DNA of 64,000 nucleotides. Source: Taxillus chinensis (Eukaryota; Streptophyta; Magnoliopsida; Santalales; Loranthaceae). The stretch spans positions 5,400,550-5,464,549 of the forward strand of contig CM042087.1 of NCBI GenBank assembly GCA_023512835.1, in the 5' to 3' direction. Made by a program: the position numbers and the translations under genes. Under the pieces are notes generated by a model. It saw nothing but the letters and a program-made list of their open reading frames with translations. It ran no database searches and was not told the origin of the DNA. The stretch's first letter is position 1. Each line of letters opens with the position of its first letter. This document shows positions 1-11,217 of the stretch, piece by piece.

Positions 1-190
1 CTGGACACGCGAAGCCTATAAACCTTTGACCTGCCGACACTTTGACCTTCGACCCGTTGACCATTGACCTTCGACCTGCCGACACTTCGACCTGTTGACC
101 GTTGACTTTTGCCCCACCGAAGCTTCGACCCTGCCGACACTTCGACCTGCTGACACTTTGAGCCTCTGACCCCTTGACCGTCGCTGATGG
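1..190. repeat. Short imperfect GACC-rich repeats
   Basis: The first 190 bases are built from irregular repeats around the phrases TTGACC, TTCGACC and TGCCGACACTTCGACC. Units are roughly 15-30 bases and degenerate. Similar TTCGACCCTC-type phrases recur near 31320-31400 and 42290-42370 inside chromovirus solo LTRs, so this may be a scrap of a related LTR. Confidence 0.4.
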
Positions 191-382
191 CTTTTCTCAC
201 CAGCTTCATTTTTCTCTCACTGGTTGTTCACGAGACCTGTTTTATGCGCTAGCCATCTGACAAAGAATTATTTTTGAATACCTGTCGGTCACATGTGCTA
301 AACGAAGACATTAAAAAAGGCAATCACGAGCTGCAAGTCGCCAGACCACCCGACAGATCGCACAAAACCTGGACAAAAATAT

Positions 383-1010
383 GGAAATCAATAATACAAC
401 ATTAAATGCTGCAATTAATGATAGTCCAGCCAAAAAATTTCTACAGCCCTTTAAGACGCAGTCGTCCGTCCCTTAAAAAAAAAGAAGAGAAGAGAGGAAA
501 AGAGAGAGCCATCATCGTGAAAAAAAAACACACAGAGAGAGCCATCATCGTGGGAAAAGAAACCTGCAAACCAGAGAGAGCAAAAAACAGAGAGACAGAA
601 AAGGGAAAGAGATCACTCGTCCACCCATAAAAAAGAAGAGAGAAATCCAAAACCCAGAAAAAAGAGAGGTAACGCAAAGAAAAAATAAGGAAATCAATAA
701 TACAACATTAAATGCTGCAATTAATGATAGTCCAGCCAAAAAATTTCTACAGCCCTTTAAGACGCAGTCATCCGTCCCTTAAAAAAAAAGAAGAGAAGAG
801 AGGAAAAGAGAGAGCCATCATCGTGAAAAAAAAAACACACAGAGAGAGCCATCATCGTGGGAAAAGAAACCTGCAAACCAGAGAGAGCAAAAAACAGAGA
901 GAGCAAAAAATAGAGAGACAGAAAAGGGAAAGAGATCACTCGTCCACCCATAAAAAAGAAGAGAGAAATCCAAAACCCAGAAAAAAGAGAGAGGTAACGC
1001 AAAGAAAAAA
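383..1010 (+). repeat. Tandem duplication with 306-bp period
   Basis: The segment starting GGAAATCAATAATACAAC at 383 recurs at 689, giving a 306-base period. The second unit is slightly longer because it carries extra AGAGAGCAAAAA-type purine phrases. Both units are strongly purine-rich on the plus strand. Reading frames through them give only Lys/Arg/Glu-rich low-complexity peptides (or Phe/Leu/Ser-rich ones on the other strand), so I treat them as non-coding. Confidence 0.8.
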
Positions 1011-1379
1011 AACGCCTCCCTGCCTCCCTGACTTCCATCCTCTCTCAGATTCATCCTAAAAAAAACGCCCAGTCTTTCTGCTATTCTGCAATCAAACATC
1101 GCCCCTGCATCCCCTTCCCCTCCTATCTCGTTCCGGTTCCTTTTTTCAGCAAAAAAAAAAAATGCAGAAACAACTCCAACTTCAGCCCTCTCTTTCTCTC
1201 ACGCCCACTTCAGCCCTCCTATCTCCAAATACCAGGAAAGCCTCTTCACAAGTCCCACTGCCAGATCTTTTGGTTCTAATTCAAGCAAGTGACTATCAGC
1301 GCCGGCAGGAGCTCAAACAGAAGATTGGTGTTGTAAGCCCCAAAGTCGGTTCAGCTCTTATTTCTTCATTACTTTTCAG

Positions 1380-2210
1380 CTTATTTACATTGATATTTGA
1401 TGTAATTCTTAATATTTCCTTGTATTTCTTTTTCTTTTTTCTTTTATTTGTTGCGTTGTGTTTCCTTTATATTTCCCTTTCCTTTGTATATGTGTATGTT
1501 GTAATATGTAAAGTATAGCAAACAAAAAAACAACAAAGAAAGAAAAAGAGAGAGAGAGAGCAAAGGGAGAAGATGAAAGAAAAAAGAAAAAAGAGTGATT
1601 TTGTTTTTCTTTTGTGGATGCCATAATCACACACTCCACGTTTTTTTTATTTTCATGCATATGTTCCTAACTTTGCTTTAAGATTTTGGGTTTGCAAAAA
1701 AAAAAAAAAAAGGGAAAGAAAGAAAGGTTTCCAAAAAAAACAAAACAAAAACAAACAAAAAACTTTTTCTTCTTTTAAAAAAAAAAGAGGAAGAAAACCA
1801 AAATTAGTACTTCAATTTCCAAAACCAAAAAAAGGACAAAACAAATAAAATAAAATAAAACAAAACAAAACCAAAAAAACAAAACAAGGCAAAAAACAAA
1901 ACGTTTCTACAAAATACAAAAACAAAAAATATGTATGTTTTTTAACCCAAACCAAAAAAAGGGGAAAATAAAAACATTTTTTAGGACTTCAATTTCCAAG
2001 AGCAAAACCAAAAACCAACATCAACCTGTAGGATCTCATTCTTCACTTCAAACAAAAACCCAAAACTTTTAGGATTCCCTTTAGGGATTTAGGGTAAATC
2101 AATTTTAACCATAACTTTAACAAATAACTTAGCTAAATAAAAATCAAAGACTCTTTAGAAAACTTAGCCCATTCATGGCAGTACAAACAAAAATAAAAAC
2201 CTCCTCCTCC
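1380..2210. other. A-rich low-complexity stretch without genes
   Basis: This stretch is pyrimidine-rich at 1420-1500, then becomes long oligo-A tracts broken by C or G (AAAACAAAACAAAA-like) up to about 2210. It contains no open frame of recognisable protein. It is presumably LTR or leader sequence of the Tat/Ogre-like remnant. Confidence 0.6.
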
Positions 2211-2352
2211 TAAATTAGATACCGAAAGGGCGCTGTAGGGGTGCTAATCCTTCCCTACACGTAACCAACTCCCGAACCCTTCTCTGATAACGCAGACCAC
2301 ACACTTTAAACTACTCAAAATAGAGGGTATCCAACTGTACCCCAAAAACAGT

Positions 2353-2371
2353 TGGAGGCGACTCTAAATTT
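2353..2371 (+). other. Possible primer binding site of the left-edge gypsy remnant
   Basis: TGGAGGCGACTCTAAATT follows the dinucleotide CA that could end an LTR at 2350. It partly resembles the TGGCGACTCC primer sites complementary to a tRNA 3' end in Tat/Ogre elements. The match is imperfect and no second LTR is visible. Confidence 0.3.
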
Positions 2372-2436
2372 CTCACCATTGGTTTAGTTTGAGCTCACCC
2401 CAAACGGGCCCGGACGAAAACCAGTGATGACAGAGA

Positions 2437-4522
2437 TGATGGGAACATGACGGCCCGCCATCCCTCTACTACTCTCCGGCTTCTTCCTGCCTCAGAACAG
2501 CAAGGCAACTCGGTTGGTGACCCCTCCGATAGCCGCGCCCCTGTAGTCAGCTCTGCTCACCGGTCCTCACGGATTCAGTCCGTTGCTGCCCTTTCGATCT
2601 CCTGAGCCTCCCAACACAGCATCCGTGCCGACCCCTCTGAGGTTGCGGGACCTTCTCAGCCCAGTTTACCTAAGGCTGTTTCCCCAGCTCCTTCTCCTAT
2701 GGATGTCCCCACTCCCTCCACTTCCGTTGTTGCTGCCGCGGTTGATACTGCCCTTGCCACTACCATCACTGATGTCCCGGAATCTCTTTATGAAGCTCCT
2801 ATGCCTCCCCTACCTCAACCCCAAGACTACCTTGACCATCTCTTCGCCGACACCTTAATAGACCTATGGTTCCGTTTTAGCCTCGCCTGCACTGCCTCCA
2901 TCCCTGACAACGAAATCAAAGTGTTTTATGCCAAACACACCCATACCCTAGAGGATATGATCGTCTGGAATCTGGACCATGGCTTTCTTACGCTTGCTTA
3001 TATTCCGGACGTTCCCTTCGCTGTCTCCTCTGGAAAGGCCCATGGCGCATGGGTTCCCTCCCCTGCTGAGGCTCGGTCCACCTCTCCTACAGGTGCCATC
3101 CCTGTTGTTAACCTCTCCGGTCAAAGTGGCTCTGCTGCTCCGGAAGCCTCTGATGCTCCGGATGCCCCCTCTGCTGCTGCTCCTGACGTCCCTTCTACTC
3201 CTGCTGACTCCTCTGCCCAACGCACACCTGCACCTATTCCTGCCAGGGAGTCCTCCAAAGCTTCGAAGTTAGCACTTGGATGTGCCTCATTTGGCACAGT
3301 TCACTCCGATGCTGTGCTGTCTGCTCAGCTGGACCGTCACGCCTAAGCCCAAACCGCCCAAATTTCTTCCATTTCCGCTAAGGTTGATGCCCTCGGTGCC
3401 CAACTCCTCTCCGCCTTAACCAACTCTTCCACCTCCATCAAGCAGAAGATGGACCTTGTCGCCTCGTCCGTCCATTCCCTGTCCACCTCTTTTGCGGACT
3501 TGGCCCACACGATGGCTCGTCCTCCTCCCGTACCTCGTCGATCTGCCCAACCGGCGGAGAAAGTGTCATCTGATCCTCCTGCACCTTCCCCATCTTATTT
3601 TAAAAAGCGGTTTGCATCCTCACTGCTTTCGGGAGTTACCACCCCCAAACGCAGCCGCTTCTCTCAGCTCGGCTCCTCTAGTGCAGCTCCTCCTTCGACC
3701 TCTCCATATGCAGCGGCTGACACCTTCCTCCCATCATACACGGAACTTGATCCTCTTTATGAGGATGGAAGTGTTTTAAATGCTATAGCCCGGTATGCCG
3801 CGTCAAATGCGGAGTGAAGATGTCTATCTGAGTTGTACCCCTTCTCTCCTCAAGACATAAGGACTATTCGTTCTGAGACGGGTTTGATCACCACAGAAGA
3901 CATAGACAACTTCTCTCGGGCAGCTAAGATGGAGATGAGGCTGTTTTTGTCCCTATACAAGGACAGGCACATGTTTGATATCTTGCCTTGTTGGAATGAA
4001 GGGTATCTTCCAGACTTAGCCGATATTCAGACCTTCATTAATGGAACTGCTGAGGATAGCACTCCCTGGAAGACTCTTTAATCTGTCCTCATTCCATACC
4101 AGGTCATGACGCCGCATTTCATGCTGGTTGTCTTTATGATTCCGTCCAAGCAGCTGATCCTAATTGATTCCCATCAAATTATGGAGCAAAATGTTAGAAG
4201 TAATCAATTTGAGCCACTGCGTATACATCTGACAGAAGCCGTAAAGGAATCGGGGCTTTATGAAGAAATGGGTTTGACTCCGTTGGGTCCAACTGAAAAG
4301 CTGAAGGTGACGGTCCGGGGCAAGAAGCTAGTGCCACAACAGCCTGATGGAGATAGCTGCGGAGCCTTTGTCTGTTTCTTCATCAAATCCATTGTCAAGG
4401 TGGATAAAAACTGGAACAGCATCCAAGCCTACACAATGGAGCAGACAATGGAGCAAACAATGGAGCTTATAGAGAAGGCTGCAACGATGATCTTCAAGTA
4501 TAGTAAGCCTTATGTACCTTAA
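2437..4522 (+). pseudogene. Accessory ORF2 of copia C1, 5'-truncated, Ulp1-like protease at C terminus
   Basis: The frame runs through a Pro/Ala/Ser-rich linker (2580-3250) and a predicted helical stretch (3340-3480, alternating Ala/Leu/Ser with AKVDALGAQL). A second Pro/Ser-rich linker follows (3500-3720), then the protease domain from about 3830. The linker frame stops at about 3344, where C3 has CAA and this copy has TAA. Further frame changes lie near 3817-3833 and 4081. The N-terminal transposon-protein-like region is missing. C3 carries the same arrangement with all parts present. What the intact protein does for the element is unknown. Confidence 0.75.
4106..4522 (+). CDS. Ulp1/C48-type cysteine protease catalytic segment of C1
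   Basis: This uninterrupted frame of 138 residues holds the C-terminal half of a Ulp1-like (SUMO-protease-like, peptidase C48) fold. The candidate catalytic His is at 4115-4117 (PHFM), the Asp at 4166-4168 (IDSH), the oxyanion Gln lies just upstream of the Cys (QQPDGDSCGAF), and the nucleophile Cys is at 4358-4360. The spacing and the DGDSCG motif match Ulp1 proteases and plant transposon-borne relatives. Near the C terminus a 12-base unit encoding MEQT is repeated. The first Met is internal to the gene, so this is a domain segment rather than a complete protein. Confidence 0.7.
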   Translation: MTPHFMLVVFMIPSKQLILIDSHQIMEQNVRSNQFEPLRIHLTEAVKESGLYEEMGLTPLGPTEKLKVTVRGKKLVPQQPDGDSCGAFVCFFIKSIVKVDKNWNSIQAYTMEQTMEQTMELIEKAATMIFKYSKPYVP

Positions 4523-4654
4523 TGAAAATTTTGTATAAAGGCTGAATTGTACTTTGTACTGGTTAATGAAAATGGAGTGATTTCTTTTCTGTATGTTATC
4601 TCTTTACGTTGCTTACCAGATCAGATTACAAAGGGTTTGGGCATAACAATAATT

Positions 4655-4662
4655 AGGGGAGA
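4655..4662 (+). other. Polypurine tract of C1
   Basis: AGGGGAGA sits immediately before the LTR start TGTTGG. The equivalent tract in C3 is at 59118-59125. This is the expected plus-strand primer for reverse transcription. Confidence 0.75.
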
Positions 4663-4663
4663 T

Positions 4664-5714
4664 TGTTGGATCAAGCCCAGAATTTGGATAATACTGATAA
4701 AGCCCTATGTAATTTGATTTGAGACCTTTGTTGTTTTATCTTAAGTCATTGCAAAAGATATGACCTTCATCCGGATCTACACTCGTGAGAGCAAAGCTAA
4801 GGACCGGATATATAATCCTGATCCAAATGAGAATGAGTGTCGTCAAGTACTTGGTATATAACCAAGTCTTTACTTCATACAGAATAAGGATCATTCGTGC
4901 GGACTAAGAACCTAAAAGCTACAGACTAAGAAATCCGCACCTAATACTTCAAATGGACTAAGTCAAATAGATACAGAGTAAGAATCTTAGTCTACAAAGT
5001 CGCACGGAATAAGAGAGTCATCACGGAGTTGAAAAGTTAAGTCTTCCACTCAACCAGACTAAAGTAAAGGAGACACGGAGTAAGGAATCCGAGTCTTCCA
5101 TACATGTGGAGTAAGGAAGCACTTCTACGGAATAAGGACTTGAGTCTTTATTCGCACGGAGTAAGGAATCCTAAAGCACCTTACACGTGGATCATCCGGA
5201 TATGTGGACACAATTTTAACTACACTTGGGAACTTACAAAGACTCTTATACGTTGCAAACCCAAGATCTTGAAGACCACATTCATAGCAATTAAGACAGA
5301 GAGATTTCCGAGAGACAGTAAATGTGCACAATATCCAGAACAACAAGTTCCAAGATTGTCTCTTGTGGATATCGCTATAAATAATAACACTTGTACACTT
5401 TAGCAGGCATGCATTAGAAATAGAGTAATAGTTTTGTGTATGTACCTAAGCTCATTAAGATCATAGAGGCTAGCGTGTGCGTACTTGTAAACAGAGGGCT
5501 AAAGAGTTGTTAAGCAGGTCTAAAAGCCTTCAAGCTTTAGTCTACTTCCATTTTGTTGTACTTATCATACTGATAATAAAATAAAATACTTCCACTATCT
5601 GGTTATCTTCCGCATTGATTCTATCTCTTAACCAGATAAGTGTTGTGCCAAAGAGTACAAAAAGAGTTTCAATTAGAGCCTATTCACCCCCCTCTAGGCT
5701 CCAAGGGACCAACA
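4664..5714 (+). repeat. 3' LTR of copia C1 (1,051 bp)
   Basis: It starts TGTTGGATCAAGCCC and ends CCAAGGGACCAACA, the same termini as the C2 LTR. U3 contains about ten degenerate copies of a CGGAGTAAGGA-like unit (4880-5170). A TATA box (TATAAATA, 5376-5383) lies downstream, and AATAAAATAAAA near 5574 is a likely polyadenylation signal. It is 354 bases shorter than the C2 LTR, mainly because it has fewer repeat units. Confidence 0.9.
5376..5383 (+). promoter_or_regulatory. TATA box of the C1 LTR
   Basis: TATAAATA occurs at the same place in all four copia LTRs of this family (also near 8641, 48578 and about 59909), about 330-340 bases before the LTR end. This is the expected position of the U3/R promoter. 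Confidence 0.7.
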
Positions 5715-7232
5715 CTGAGCGATTTAGAGGCATTCAGGACGCATTTTGAGGTAGATATTGTAGTTTGTTGAGTAAAACGTGTGTTTGTGAGTGCCTAGGG
5801 TCACTGGGTTGATTCTAGAAAAAGAACAGGCAAAAACAATGATGAACAGTACCCTGGCTGAACTTTAGGGTCGAAGTTCGTAGTCGCAGCTGTAGTCGGC
5901 AACTTCATAGTCGGCGGTTTGTGTAGTCAACGGCTTCATAGTCGCAGATGCGTAGGCGGCGGCCTTCGTCTGCGAGATCGCTCTGCGGCCTTCACTCCGC
6001 AACGAGTGTTCCGCAAAGAATGTTCCACAAGCGGTATTCCACAAGAAAGTCAACTGCACTGGACTGGATTACTGGTCCATTTACATTGCCACCTTTAAGT
6101 CTCTCCACAGTTAAGTATTACTTAAGTTACAATGTAAATAGTGAGATACCCTCATTTCAGATTCAAAGAAAAATACTAGAAAATTAAATTTCCACTCCTT
6201 CAAAATATGAAAATTGGGATTTAGTACAAAATCTCGTAAAAATCCAGTTTTTCGTAGAGGTGCATTTTTGAAAAGTGGGTTTGACATCTCAGAAAAATCC
6301 CTAAAAATCAAATTATCTTAGTTATGATATGGAGACCCAATGCCAGAACTTTTTATTTCAAGAAAACAACTGCTATGAGTATCTTCTTCCTTGGTCAAGG
6401 AATGATGATCGATTTCTGAAGACTGGCCTCAATTATAAAGGGAGTGTTGTGAACCTTAATGCCATACCGGTGTTGGTATGTTGGTTTGAGGATTTGGAGC
6501 TTGGACTGCATGACTTGTTTGTGTTCCAACAGTGAGGCATAGGTGATACTATGTGGTTAACGTGGTAGGCTAAGGCCTGGGTTGAGTTGTTGAGCTCGTG
6601 GAGCTAGGGGCTGAATGCCCTAAGCTGAGATCTTGTTGAGGATCGTGTTGAGCCGTTGTGCTCGTGGAGCTAAGGCTTAGTGCCCTGAGCTGGGATTCTA
6701 TTGAGGATCATGTATAAGCTGTCTTGTGTGGAGAGGCTGGGTCCTAATGATTTAGCACACCACGATGCACGAGTACACTAAGCATATAGTATAGACTTGT
6801 ATGTTTGAATGATGTGGAGTTTTAGGGTCACCTACTGAGCTTGTCGCTCACCCCTACTTGTTATTTACCCTTTTCAGGTGTGACCTGAGACTAGTGGAGG
6901 ACTTTCTTCCAGAAGGACGTGCCTACTACTTTGATGTATGATAGTTGTATTTTATGGCTTCTGTATTGTATCCCGGATATGGGTCTGTGGACAATTGTAT
7001 TACATACGGTTTGTCATATGATGTTTGTATGACTGTTTGACATATTGTATGCATGTTAATGTATGGGAAAGTACAGGATTACCCTTGATGTATGACTATA
7101 CAGAGCATATTTGAGACAGCACCTGCAGTGTAGTCTCTATTGGTGCTAGTTACCTACCCCTTAACCTTTCGGGTGCAGGCAAGGGGAAGTCATGTTCCTA
7201 GTTCTGAGTACCCTAGAATTTGGGAACGTGAC
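5715..7232 (+). repeat. Gypsy (chromovirus-like) LTR remnant
   Basis: No gene is visible. The 3' part matches the layout of the chromovirus LTRs elsewhere in the window: CTACTGAGCTTGTCGCTCACCCC near 6829 followed by a TTTTCAGG phrase, then a CTTTCGGGTGCAGGC phrase, ending GGGAACGTGACA at 7232. A 67-base imperfect tandem duplication lies at about 6577-6712, and TAGTCGGC-like short repeats at 5878-5975. I found no matching 5' terminus or target duplication, so the LTR is probably 5'-truncated or chimeric. Confidence 0.5.
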
Positions 7233-7572
7233 AAGAACACTCCAATAATGTGGCTAGTATCAAGACTGAAGGACGATTGGAGAAGGCTTCACAAATACAG
7301 ATGAAGAAGGTGTATTTGTTTCAATTGCTACAAGAACATGGCTATGTACGAGCCAAAGACATAGCAGAAGCAGAAAGGGGGGTACATATGGAAAAACAAT
7401 GCCCATTCCACAAGATGTCATGGGGACATGACATCGAAGAATGTACTTGAGTTTTCCGAGGTGGTGCAAAAACTCATGAACCAAAGGATGATCGAATTCT
7501 CAACGAAGAGACGGATAATCAAAGCCACATGATCCAAGGAGATATGTCATACAAACCATCATGGGCGCCAAT
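7233..7572 (+). pseudogene. Gypsy gag-like fragment with degenerate zinc-knuckle motif
   Basis: Translation gives a short stretch containing CPFHKMSWGHDIEEC, with a Cys-x2-His-x5-His-x4-Cys layout. It resembles the motif in gag/protease linkers of Tat-type gypsy polyproteins. A stop follows the Cys at about 7448, and the downstream frame continues with a Val-Gln-x-Leu-Met phrase. The fragment is cut off by the C2 LTR at 7573. Which element it belongs to is uncertain. Confidence 0.45.
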
Positions 7573-8977
7573 TGTTGGATCAAGCCCAGAATTTGGATAA
7601 TGCTGATAAAGCCCTATGTAATTTGATGTGAGAGCTTTGTTGTTTTGTCTTAAGTCATTGCAGAAGATATGACCTTCATCTGGATCTACACTCATGAGAG
7701 CAAAACTAAGGACAGGATACATAATCCTGATCCAGGTGAGAATGAGTGTCGTCAAACACTTGGTATATAACCAAGTCTTTACTTCATTCGTGCGGACTAA
7801 GAACCTAAAAGCTACGGACTAAGAAATCCGCACCTAATACCTCAAATGGACTAAGTCAAATTGATGCGGAGTAAGAATCTTAGTCTACAAAGTCGCACGG
7901 AATAAGAGAGTCATCACGGAGTTGAAAAGTTAAGTCTTCCACTCAACCGGACTAAAGTAAAGAACACACGGAGTAAGGAATTCGAGTCTTCCATACATGC
8001 GGAGTAAGGAAGCACTTCTACGGAATAAGGACTTGAGTCTTTATTCACACGGAGTAAGAAAACTAGATGCGGAGTAAGGTATCCGAACCACTCACTCATG
8101 CGGAGTAAGGATGTGCTGATACGGAGTAAGCCATCCGTTCCTTTAACTCATGCGGAGTAAGGAAACTAGATACGGAGTAAGGAAGCGCTGATGCGGAGTA
8201 AGCACTCCGACCTTCTCTTTCATACGGAGTAAGGAAGTGCTTACACGAAATAAGGATTCCAGTACCAAATTGATACGGAGTAAGCAATCAGTATTACGGA
8301 GTAAGGATCCGAGCTTAGTTTAGCACGGAGTAAGGAACCTTACACCAGATTCAAGAAGACGCTACTTCAACTTATCTCTTCGTATTCAAAGTCACCAGCT
8401 CGCTACTTCTCGATGTAAGACAAACTTGTTGAAAACCTAAAGCACCTACACGTGGATCATCCGGATATGTGGACACAACTTTAACTACACTTGGGAACTT
8501 ACAAAGATTCTTGTGCGTTGCAAAACCAAGATCTTGAAGACCACATCCGCAGCAATTGCGGCAGAGAGATTTTCGAGAGATAGTAAATGTGCACAATATC
8601 CGGAATAACAAGTTCCAAGGTTATCTCTTGTGGATGTCGCTATAAATAGCAACACTTGTACATTTTATAAGTGTGCATATGTGAATGTGTAATAGTTTTG
8701 TGCATGTACAAAAGCTCATTGAGATCATAGAGGCTAGAGTGTGTGTACTTGTAAACAGAGTGCTAAAGAGTTGTTAAGTAGGTCTAAAAGCTTTCAAGCT
8801 TTAGTCTGCTTCCATTTTGTTGTACTTATCATACTAATAATAAAACAAAATACTTCCACTATTTGGTTATCTTCCGCATTGATTCTATCTCTTACCAGCT
8901 AAGTGTTGTGCCAAAGAGTAAGAAAAGAGTTTCAATAAGAGCCTATTCACCGCCCTCTAGGCTCCAAGGGACCAACA
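7573..8977 (+). repeat. 5' LTR of copia C2 (1,405 bp)
   Basis: It starts TGTTGGATCAAGCCC and ends GGACCAACA. It carries a long array of CGGAGTAAGGA-type units (about 7790-8340, alternating ATACGGAGTAAG and ATGCGGAGTAAG), more than the C1 or C3 LTRs, which explains its length. The TATA box TATAAATA is at 8641-8648. The U5 end, with GAGCCTATTCACC and GGCTCCAAGGGACC, matches the other copies. Confidence 0.9.
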
Positions 8978-8979
8978 AG

Positions 8980-8991
8980 TGGTATTAGAGC
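8980..8991 (+). other. Primer binding site of C2
   Basis: TGGTATTAGAGC follows the LTR after two bases. It matches, with one change, TGGTATCAGAGC, the usual plant copia primer site complementary to the 3' end of initiator tRNA-Met. Confidence 0.85.
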
Positions 8992-9038
8992 AAGTTCTAT
9001 CTGTTCAAAGTAGAGATCCCACTCTTTCTCCCTCATCA

Positions 9039-10506
9039 ATGGCCGAAGAAAACAGTATGCTATTCAACACTCTCCTTAACTCCGGAGGTGCACAAGAGCC
9101 CCTCTCCAATCGTAGCGATAGTGAAAATGTTGATCCCCCTCAACTTGCCGCTCCCGCCGCTTCACAACCATGGAGTTCGTTTTGACTCGACAAAGCCGCC
9201 AAAGTTCACACCTGAGCTTTTCTCCCAGTGGAAAGCTCGCATGAGAATGTTCATGGTTTTCCATGATCATCTCATGTGGCCGTGTCTTCATCAAGAGATA
9301 GCCACTCCGATGACAAGCGGAGAACATGGAGTTAGAAGACCAAAGACTGATGCTGAACTCACCAATGATGAAAGAGCCTGGCAGTGTGCAAACAAAAAGG
9401 CTCTGGCATATTTTACATCGTCTTTGGACTCCGAAGCTTTCACGGACGTTCAGGGATGCACGACAGTGAAAGCTATATGGGATAAACTAACAATCCTCTA
9501 TAAGGGAAGTCAGTCCCAAATGTAGAATGTTATCTGTACTCTCAGACAGAATTTTGAGAGTTTCAATCACAAACCTGGCGAATCTCTCGAGAGTATCTAT
9601 CGGAGATTCGGCAAGCTCATCCTTGAGCTAAAAACTGTCAATGAGCATTATTCTCAATCTCAAATCAATGACAAGTTTTTTCGTTCCTTGCCGGATCGCT
9701 ACTACTCCAAGAAACTCCAGATGCAATCCGACAAGAACTGCAGTATGTTCCCCTTGAAGAACTATACAGAGAGCTACGGAGTCAAAAGGTCAGGTATAAA
9801 TACTCTGACCGAGACGAGAAAATAGCTCGGAAAGAAAAGGGGGTAGCTTTTAAAGCTACGAAATGTCTTAGCATAATGAGGAATGATGATACTGAAGAGT
9901 CTGAGAATTCTGACTCTGACGGTGAAGAGGAAATAGCTCTTCTCGTCAAATCCTTCGAGCGATTCCTGTGGAAAAGCATAAAAGAATTCAGAAAAGGCTC
10001 CTATTTGTCATTCCGAAGGAAGGAGCGATCTCGATCCAATTCCCAGGAATGCTATAATCATGGGAAGCCCGGTCACCGGGCCAAGGATTTGTAAATCCAA
10101 ATCTAAAGTGGCCGAGAAAAGTGACAAGGTTACTCCTCAATGCACCACCTCAGATGACAGCAAGAACAAGAGGAAGGCGTTCATCACAAAGTACATCGGT
10201 GGCTTGGAAGAAGAGAAGGAATCCTCGGATGATGAGCCAACTCCTAAGCCGAACGTCTGCCTCATGGAAAATACTGAACGTGAACATGAAAAGAATGAGA
10301 GACTAATATTTACTCAAATGTACAAAGATATGGAAAGTCAGAACAAACGTCTTGAGATTACTGTTGCTAGACTAGAAAAAGACATAACTGACTTCAGGGG
10401 TAAACAGGCTTGGTATCATGATCTAAGAGCTGAAAATCACTTGCTAAATACCAACCTAACTGGCGAAATAGCCTCTACTTTTAGAACTGATCCAGACAAC
10501 ATTTGA
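9039..10506 (+). pseudogene. Copia gag of C2 (broken)
   Basis: The start ATG at 9039 is conserved in C3 (48925). The capsid region of UBN2/copia-gag type lies in another frame at about 9180-9525, with phrases such as FTPELFSQWKARM and WDKLTILYKG, ending at a stop where C3 reads on. A CCHC knuckle near 10045-10092 is degenerate: CYNHGKPGHRAKDL lacks the second and last Cys. A predicted coiled coil with many Lys/Glu/Leu follows (10270-10450). Frame changes at about 9180, 9525, 9876 and 10060 break the protein; some may be sequence error (see the findings on CAG/CTG sites). Confidence 0.82.
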
Positions 10507-10605
10507 GTCAAACCTGGCCTAGGCTCCGAACCATCGACCTCCACACAGACTATAGAGTGTCCTCCGGATTTCATTCCAAAACTAACCAACCTTTACCCTA
10601 TTAGC

Positions 10606-11208
10606 ATGTCTAAACCGTTGGATGGTTTCATTTCAGGTGGCACCATAGTCTATGATTGTGGAACTGAGGCTGTTATTGCACTTCCCGAAGCAGTAGCACC
10701 CGTATCTAACGATGAAGGGAAGGTTGCTACAGTTAAAGCCGAAACTGTAGCACCCAGTAAGAAAGGAAAGGCTATGGTTGGCGCATCTAGGGCCAAGAGC
10801 ACGTCACCCAATCGCAAAGGATTAGGCCATAGGGAACAGAGTAGAAAATTTGTTAAACCTGAGAAACCTGTATCCCCTGTTACCACTCCGCATCATAGTG
10901 TATGTTCCATCTGTAGAGAAATAGGTCATTATCACTATGAATGCTGGAGCTTATTTGATAGCTGGCTTTGTAATCAAATTCATATTAATAAAGATCAGTT
11001 TATCAAAAAGGGTTCTTCGAGCAAATCAAAATCTAAATCTCAAAGGAGTGTCTCTCCTAAGAAAACCCAAGTAAAAGAAGTAGCTGAACCTAACAAAATA
11101 AAGTCAACCGGGAAAGCTAAAATTCTTAACGAAGTTGAATCCAGAACTGTTGACATCATTGCTATTTCTCCTAACCGGCCGAAACAAGTTTGGGCACCAA
11201 AAGTGTAA
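10606..11208 (+). CDS. Copia gag-pol linker with second zinc-finger-like motif (C2)
   Basis: This open frame of 200 residues is rich in Lys/Ser. It has a Cys-x2-Cys-x4-His-x4-Cys knuckle (CSICREIGHYHYEC) at about residue 97-110 and ends KQVWAPKV, the typical phrase just before the copia protease. The equivalent in C3 is at 50600-51168 and is broken. The first Met is internal: upstream sequence in the same register continues from gag, so this is a polyprotein segment. Confidence 0.7.
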   Translation: MSKPLDGFISGGTIVYDCGTEAVIALPEAVAPVSNDEGKVATVKAETVAPSKKGKAMVGASRAKSTSPNRKGLGHREQSRKFVKPEKPVSPVTTPHHSVCSICREIGHYHYECWSLFDSWLCNQIHINKDQFIKKGSSSKSKSKSQRSVSPKKTQVKEVAEPNKIKSTGKAKILNEVESRTVDIIAISPNRPKQVWAPKV

Positions 11209-11217
11209 ACTGTTGTC

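Larger units (their letters stand above)
1..2350 (+). repeat. Probable Tat/Ogre-like gypsy LTR remnant
   Basis: No convincing gene lies here. The stretch is A-rich and low in complexity, with purine-rich tandem repeats, then a conserved-looking block near 2220-2280 (GGGCGCTGTAGGGGTGCTAA, then a run ending in ACTCCCGAACCC). That block resembles the U5 end of Tat/Ogre-type gypsy LTRs, and it is followed by CA at 2349-2350 and a GGCGACTC primer-site-like sequence. The left edge is outside the window, so neither LTR boundary nor a target duplication can be tested. The assignment rests on recall of family sequence and could be wrong. Confidence 0.35.
2437..5714 (+). mobile_element. Copia C1: 3' fragment (accessory ORF plus 3' LTR)
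   Basis: This is the 3' end of a Ty1/copia element of the same family as C2 and C3. It begins abruptly inside the accessory ORF at about 2437, where homology to the position equivalent to 26040 in C2 starts. It runs through the Ulp1-like protease, a polypurine tract and a complete 3' LTR. The gag-pol part is absent, lost at the junction with the A-rich left remnant. No target duplication can be assigned. Confidence 0.85.

Noticed and set aside
1409..1660. Phe/Ser/Leu-rich open frames in the left 2 kb, both strands
   Set aside because: They come from homopolymer and purine-tract DNA, show no conservation and no recognisable domain.
4664..8977. Considered C1 3' LTR and C2 5' LTR as the two LTRs of one element
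   Set aside because: The sequence between them is gypsy-derived, lacks copia gag or pol, and C1 ORF2 lies outside on the left while C2 gag lies outside on the right.
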